Positions 31,362-34,908 of a stretch of DNA of 34,908 bases are shown here, in pieces (position 1 is the stretch's first letter; each line of letters opens with the position of its first letter). A program made the translations under genes and the position numbers. The notes under the pieces are model-generated. The model did not search any database, was not told the origin of the DNA, and was given only the letters and a program-made list of their open reading frames with translations. The stretch lies in NCBI GenBank assembly GCA_021848885.1, contig JAJZTN010000007.1, positions 1 to 34,908 of the forward strand, read 5' to 3'. This stretch comes from Actinomycetes bacterium (GTDB lineage Bacteria > Actinomycetota > Actinomycetes > JAJZTN01).

Positions 31362-34283
31362 TCAGCGGGCCCGACCGGTTGCCCGACCCGCTGCCCGACC
31401 CGCTGCCCGACCGGTTGCCCGACCCGCTGCTGTCACGGCGGTGTGGTCGAGGACATGGCGCAGGAACTGGCCGGTGTAGCTGCCCTTGTGCGCTGCGACG
31501 GACTCCGGTGTGCCCTCGGCGACCACCCGCCCGCCTCCTGAGCCACCCTCCGGGCCGAGGTCGATGACCCAGTCCGCCGTCTTGATCACGTCGAGGTTGT
31601 GCTCGATGACGATGACGGTGTTGCCCTTGTCCACCAGGCCGTTGAGCACCGCGAGCAGCTTGGAGATGTCCTCGAAGTGCAGCCCGGTCGTGGGCTCGTC
31701 GAGCACGTAGACGGTGCGACCGGTCGAGCGGCGCTGCAGCTCGGAGGCCAGCTTGACCCTCTGCGCCTCACCGCCGGAGAGCGTCGGGGCGGGCTGGCCG
31801 AGCCGCACATAGCCGAGCCCGACATCGTGCAGCGTGGACAGGTGCCGGGCGATGCCGGGCACCGCCGCGAAGAACTCCGAGGCCTGCTCGATCGGCATGT
31901 CGAGGACCTCGGCGATCGTGCGTCCCTTGTAGTGCACCTCGAGGGTCTCGCGGTTGTACCGGGCGCCGTGGCAGAGCTCGCAGGGGACGTAGACGTCGGG
32001 CAGGAAGTTCATCTCGATCTTGATGGTGCCGTCACCCGAGCATGACTCGCAGCGGCCCCCCTTGACGTTGAAGGAGAACCGGCCGGGCCGGTAGCCGCGC
32101 ACCTTGGCCTCTGTGGTCTCGGCGAAGAGCCGCCGGACGTGGTCGAAGACCCCGGTGTAGGTGGCCGGGTTGGAGCGCGGGGTGCGTCCGATCGGGCTCT
32201 GGTCGACGTGCACGACCTTGTCCAGGGCCTCCAGGCCGCTCACCGTACGGTGGCGGCCGGGAACCTGGCGGGCCCCGTTGAGCCGGTTGGCCAGCGCCTT
32301 GTACACGATGTCGTTGACCAAGGTCGACTTGCCCGAGCCGGACACCCCGGTGACCGCGACGAAACAGCCCACGGGGAAGGACACGTCGATCCCGGCGAGG
32401 TTGTGCTCGCTGGCGCCGAGCACGCGCAGCTGCCGGTCCGGTTGCGCTGGCCGGCGCACCGCCGGCACCGGGATGGCGGCCCGACCGGACAGGTAGGCCC
32501 CTGTGATCGAGTCGGGGTGGGCCAGCAGCTCGGGCACCGGGCCGGACACGACGATCTGCCCACCGTGCTCACCGGCCCCCGGCCCGATGTCGACGACCCA
32601 GTCGGCCGCGCGGATGGTGTCCTCGTCATGCTCGACGACGATGAGGGTGTTGCCCAGGTCGCGCAGCCGCACGAGCGTCTCGACGAGCCGGTGGTTGTCG
32701 CGCTGGTGCAGCCCGATCGAGGGTTCGTCGAGGACGTAGAGCACCCCGACCAGCCCGGAGCCGATCTGGGTGGCCAGCCGGATCCGCTGCGCCTCACCTC
32801 CCGACAGAGTGCCCGAGGGTCGGTCAAGGCTGAGGTAGTCCAGCCCGACGTCGAGCAGGAAGCCGAGCCGGGCATGGATCTCCTTGACCACGCGCTCAGC
32901 GATGACCCGCTCCCGGTCGCTGAGGGCAACACCACGGAGGAACTCGTCGCACTCCCGGATCGGCAGCCGGGTCACCTCAGCGATGGAGCGCCCGCCGATG
33001 GTGATGGCCAGCACCTCCGGCTTGAGCCGCGCCCCGCCGCAGGTCGGGCACGCCACCTCGCGCATGTACCCCTCGAAGCGCTCCCGGCTCCACTCCGAGT
33101 CGGTCTCGGAGTGCCGGCGGGTCACGAAGGGGATGGCGCCCTCGAAACCGGTGAAGTAGGTCCGCTCCCGCCCGAAGCGGTTCCGGTAGCGGACGTGCAC
33201 CTGGTAGTCCAGCCCGTGCAGCACCGCGTCACGGGCGCGCTTCGGCAGCTCCCGCCACGGGGTGTCCAGGGAGAACTTCAGGTCGTCGGCCACGGCCTGC
33301 AGCAGCCGCAGGAAGTAGTCCGCCGACTGGCCCCCGCCCCACGGTGCCACCGCTCCGGCACGCAGCGACAGCTCGTCGTTGGGGACCAGCAGGTCCGGGT
33401 CGACCTCCAGGCGGGTGCCCAGCCCGGTGCACTCAGGGCAGGCGCCGTACGGGGAATTGAAGGAGAACGAGCGCGGCTCGACCTCCTCCAGCGACAGCGG
33501 GTGCTCGTTGGGGCAGGCCAGGTGCTCGGAGAAGCGCCGGGACCTCGTCGGGGCGTCCTCGGCCTGGTCCACCAGGTCGATGACCACCAGCCCACCGGCC
33601 AGGCCCAGGGCGGTCTCCACCGAGTCGGTCAGCCGCTGCTTGGCGCTGGGCTTGACGACGAGACGGTCCACGACCGCCTCGATGGTGTGCTTCTCCTGCT
33701 TCTTCAGCTTCGGCGGCTCGGCCAGCGAGACGGTGTCACCGTCCACCCGCACCCGGGAGAAGCCCTTGCTCTGCAGCTCGGAGAAGAGCTCGGCGTACTC
33801 CCCTTTGCGGCCGCGCACGATGGGGGCGAGGACCTGGAACCGGGTCCCCTCGGGCATCGCCAGCACCTGGTCGACGATCTGCTGCGGGGTCTGCCGGCTG
33901 ACGGGCTCGCCACAGCTCGGGCAGTGCGGCCGGCCGACGCGGGCGAAGAGCAGCCGCAGGTAGTCATAGACCTCGGTGATCGTCCCCACGGTGGAGCGCG
34001 GGTTGCGCGATGTCGACTTCTGGTCGATCGAGACCGCCGGGGACAGGCCCTCGATGAAGTCGACGTCGGGCTTGTCCATCTGCCCCAGGAACTGCCGGGC
34101 GTAGGCGGACAGCGACTCGACGTAGCGCCGTTGGCCCTCGGCGAAGATCGTGTCGAAGGCGAGCGAGGACTTGCCCGACCCGGACAGGCCGGTGAAGACG
34201 ATGAGCGCGTCGCGCGGCAGGTCAAGCGAGACGTCCTTGAGGTTGTGCTCGCGGGCGCCACGCACGATGAGGCGGTCGGCCAC
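31362..34283 (-). CDS. uvrA: Excinuclease ABC subunit UvrA
   Basis: 973 aa; two ABC ATPase modules ([51 protein letters not shown]), zinc-finger Cys motifs. Confidence 0.98.
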   Translation of the reverse strand: MADRLIVRGAREHNLKDVSLDLPRDALIVFTGLSGSGKSSLAFDTIFAEGQRRYVESLSAYARQFLGQMDKPDVDFIEGLSPAVSIDQKSTSRNPRSTVGTITEVYDYLRLLFARVGRPHCPSCGEPVSRQTPQQIVDQVLAMPEGTRFQVLAPIVRGRKGEYAELFSELQSKGFSRVRVDGDTVSLAEPPKLKKQEKHTIEAVVDRLVVKPSAKQRLTDSVETALGLAGGLVVIDLVDQAEDAPTRSRRFSEHLACPNEHPLSLEEVEPRSFSFNSPYGACPECTGLGTRLEVDPDLLVPNDELSLRAGAVAPWGGGQSADYFLRLLQAVADDLKFSLDTPWRELPKRARDAVLHGLDYQVHVRYRNRFGRERTYFTGFEGAIPFVTRRHSETDSEWSRERFEGYMREVACPTCGGARLKPEVLAITIGGRSIAEVTRLPIRECDEFLRGVALSDRERVIAERVVKEIHARLGFLLDVGLDYLSLDRPSGTLSGGEAQRIRLATQIGSGLVGVLYVLDEPSIGLHQRDNHRLVETLVRLRDLGNTLIVVEHDEDTIRAADWVVDIGPGAGEHGGQIVVSGPVPELLAHPDSITGAYLSGRAAIPVPAVRRPAQPDRQLRVLGASEHNLAGIDVSFPVGCFVAVTGVSGSGKSTLVNDIVYKALANRLNGARQVPGRHRTVSGLEALDKVVHVDQSPIGRTPRSNPATYTGVFDHVRRLFAETTEAKVRGYRPGRFSFNVKGGRCESCSGDGTIKIEMNFLPDVYVPCELCHGARYNRETLEVHYKGRTIAEVLDMPIEQASEFFAAVPGIARHLSTLHDVGLGYVRLGQPAPTLSGGEAQRVKLASELQRRSTGRTVYVLDEPTTGLHFEDISKLLAVLNGLVDKGNTVIVIEHNLDVIKTADWVIDLGPEGGSGGGRVVAEGTPESVAAHKGSYTGQFLRHVLDHTAVTAAGRATGRAAGRAAGRATGRAR
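31371..31430 (-). repeat. 12-bp tandem repeat x5 in the uvrA 3' coding end, encoding a GRA(A/T) tail
   Basis: CCGACC(GGT/CGC)TGC-type units at 31371, 31383, 31395, 31407 and 31419; protein tail [25 protein letters not shown]. Confidence 0.96.
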
Positions 34284-34319
34284 GGGGTCCCTCTCGGGTC
34301 GTGCAGCGGGGGCTCGACC

Positions 34320-34325
34320 ATGCTA
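34320..34325 (-). promoter_or_regulatory. Putative -10 box (TAGCAT on minus strand) for uvrA
   Basis: TANNNT motif 36 nt upstream of the uvrA start codon. Confidence 0.3.
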
Positions 34326-34404
34326 GGTGGCCCGGCCGACATGCTCAGCCCGAGGCCGCGCGCCTGGGTAGGGTCACGCACGGGCGCAGACAACGGAGGG
34401 TGCC

Positions 34405-34908
34405 ATGACCGCTTTCGCCGACGACCCGGCGCTGGCTGAGGTCACCGCGTCCACCGATCGGATGCTGAGCACGCTGCGCGGGCTCAGCGACGAGGAGGCC
34501 GGGCACGCCTCCCGCTGCCCCGGGTGGACGCGCGGGCACGTGGCGACCCATGTGGCGCGCAACGCCGACGCGCTGGTCAACCTGCTCAGCTGGGCTGCGA
34601 CCGGGGTGCCCACGCCGATGTATCCCAGCCCCGAGGCGCGCAACGCCGCCATCGAGGCGGGGGCAGCGCGACGCGCCTGCGACCTGGAGGCCGACGTGGA
34701 AGCCTCGGCAGAGCGCTTCCTGGCAGCCTGCGCCGAGCTGCCCGAGACGGCGCTGGAGGCCACCGTGCGGACCGGCGGCGGGCGCGAGCTGCGGGCCCGC
34801 GAGATCCCGTGGCTGCGGCTGCGCGAGGTGGAGATCCACCACGTGGACCTCGACGCCGGGTACGACTTCTCCGCGACACCGGCCTGGGTGCTCGTTCGGA
34901 TCCTCGAG
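34405..34908 (+). CDS. Mycothiol-dependent maleylpyruvate isomerase-family protein (DinB/MDMPI fold), C-terminus truncated by window edge
   Basis: Manual translation: MTAFADDPALAEVTASTDRMLSTLRGLSDEEAGHASRCPGWTRGHVATHVARNADALVNLLSWAATGVPTPMYPSPEARNAAIEAGAARRACDLEADVEASAERFLAAC...REIPWLRLREVEIHHVDLDAGYDFSATP; GGAGG ribosome-binding site; absent from the ORF track because no stop lies in the window. Confidence 0.85.
   Translation, partial: MTAFADDPALAEVTASTDRMLSTLRGLSDEEAGHASRCPGWTRGHVATHVARNADALVNLLSWAATGVPTPMYPSPEARNAAIEAGAARRACDLEADVEASAERFLAACAELPETALEATVRTGGGRELRAREIPWLRLREVEIHHVDLDAGYDFSATPAWVLVRILE

Noticed and set aside
34284-34404. Possible SOS/LexA box upstream of uvrA
   Set aside because: I looked for GAAC-N4-GTTC-like sites in the uvrA intergenic region and found no convincing match.
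32139-34439. 766-aa plus-strand ORF opposite uvrA
   Set aside because: Antisense shadow of uvrA; no domain motifs.

Overview
This is a very GC-rich actinobacterial chromosomal window. Gene content and order are consistent with the Micrococcales; that is inference from gene order and protein style, with no search run. Nearly all of it is conserved core chromosome: (1) a minus-strand SUF Fe-S assembly operon sufR-sufB-sufD-Rieske-sufC-sufS-sufU-sufT, followed by an edge-truncated acVLRF1-type (Vms1-like) release factor; (2) a plus-strand ABC-2 exporter pair plus heme A synthase (COX15/CtaA); (3) a small anchored, Ser/Pro/Gly-rich protein divergent from a two-component system; (4) ctaB, divergent from a pentose-phosphate cluster tkt-tal-pgi-zwf-opcA-pgl; (5) minus-strand rbpA, secG, tpiA-pgk-gap, whiA-yvcK-rapZ-uvrC and uvrA; (6) the start of a mycothiol-dependent maleylpyruvate isomerase-family gene at the right edge. 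I saw no mobile element, CRISPR array, tRNA or rRNA, and no obvious new multi-gene system. The most interesting signals are small-scale: a SufR-like operator overlapping the sufR start codon and -10 region, a perfect 16-bp inverted repeat inside the sufD coding sequence, four short tandem-repeat tracts (periods about 10, 11, 12 and 16/34 bp), probable leaderless promoters, and an unstudied secreted protein next to the two-component system. The edge genes at 1..468 and 34405..34908 are absent from the supplied ORF track because they run off the window.
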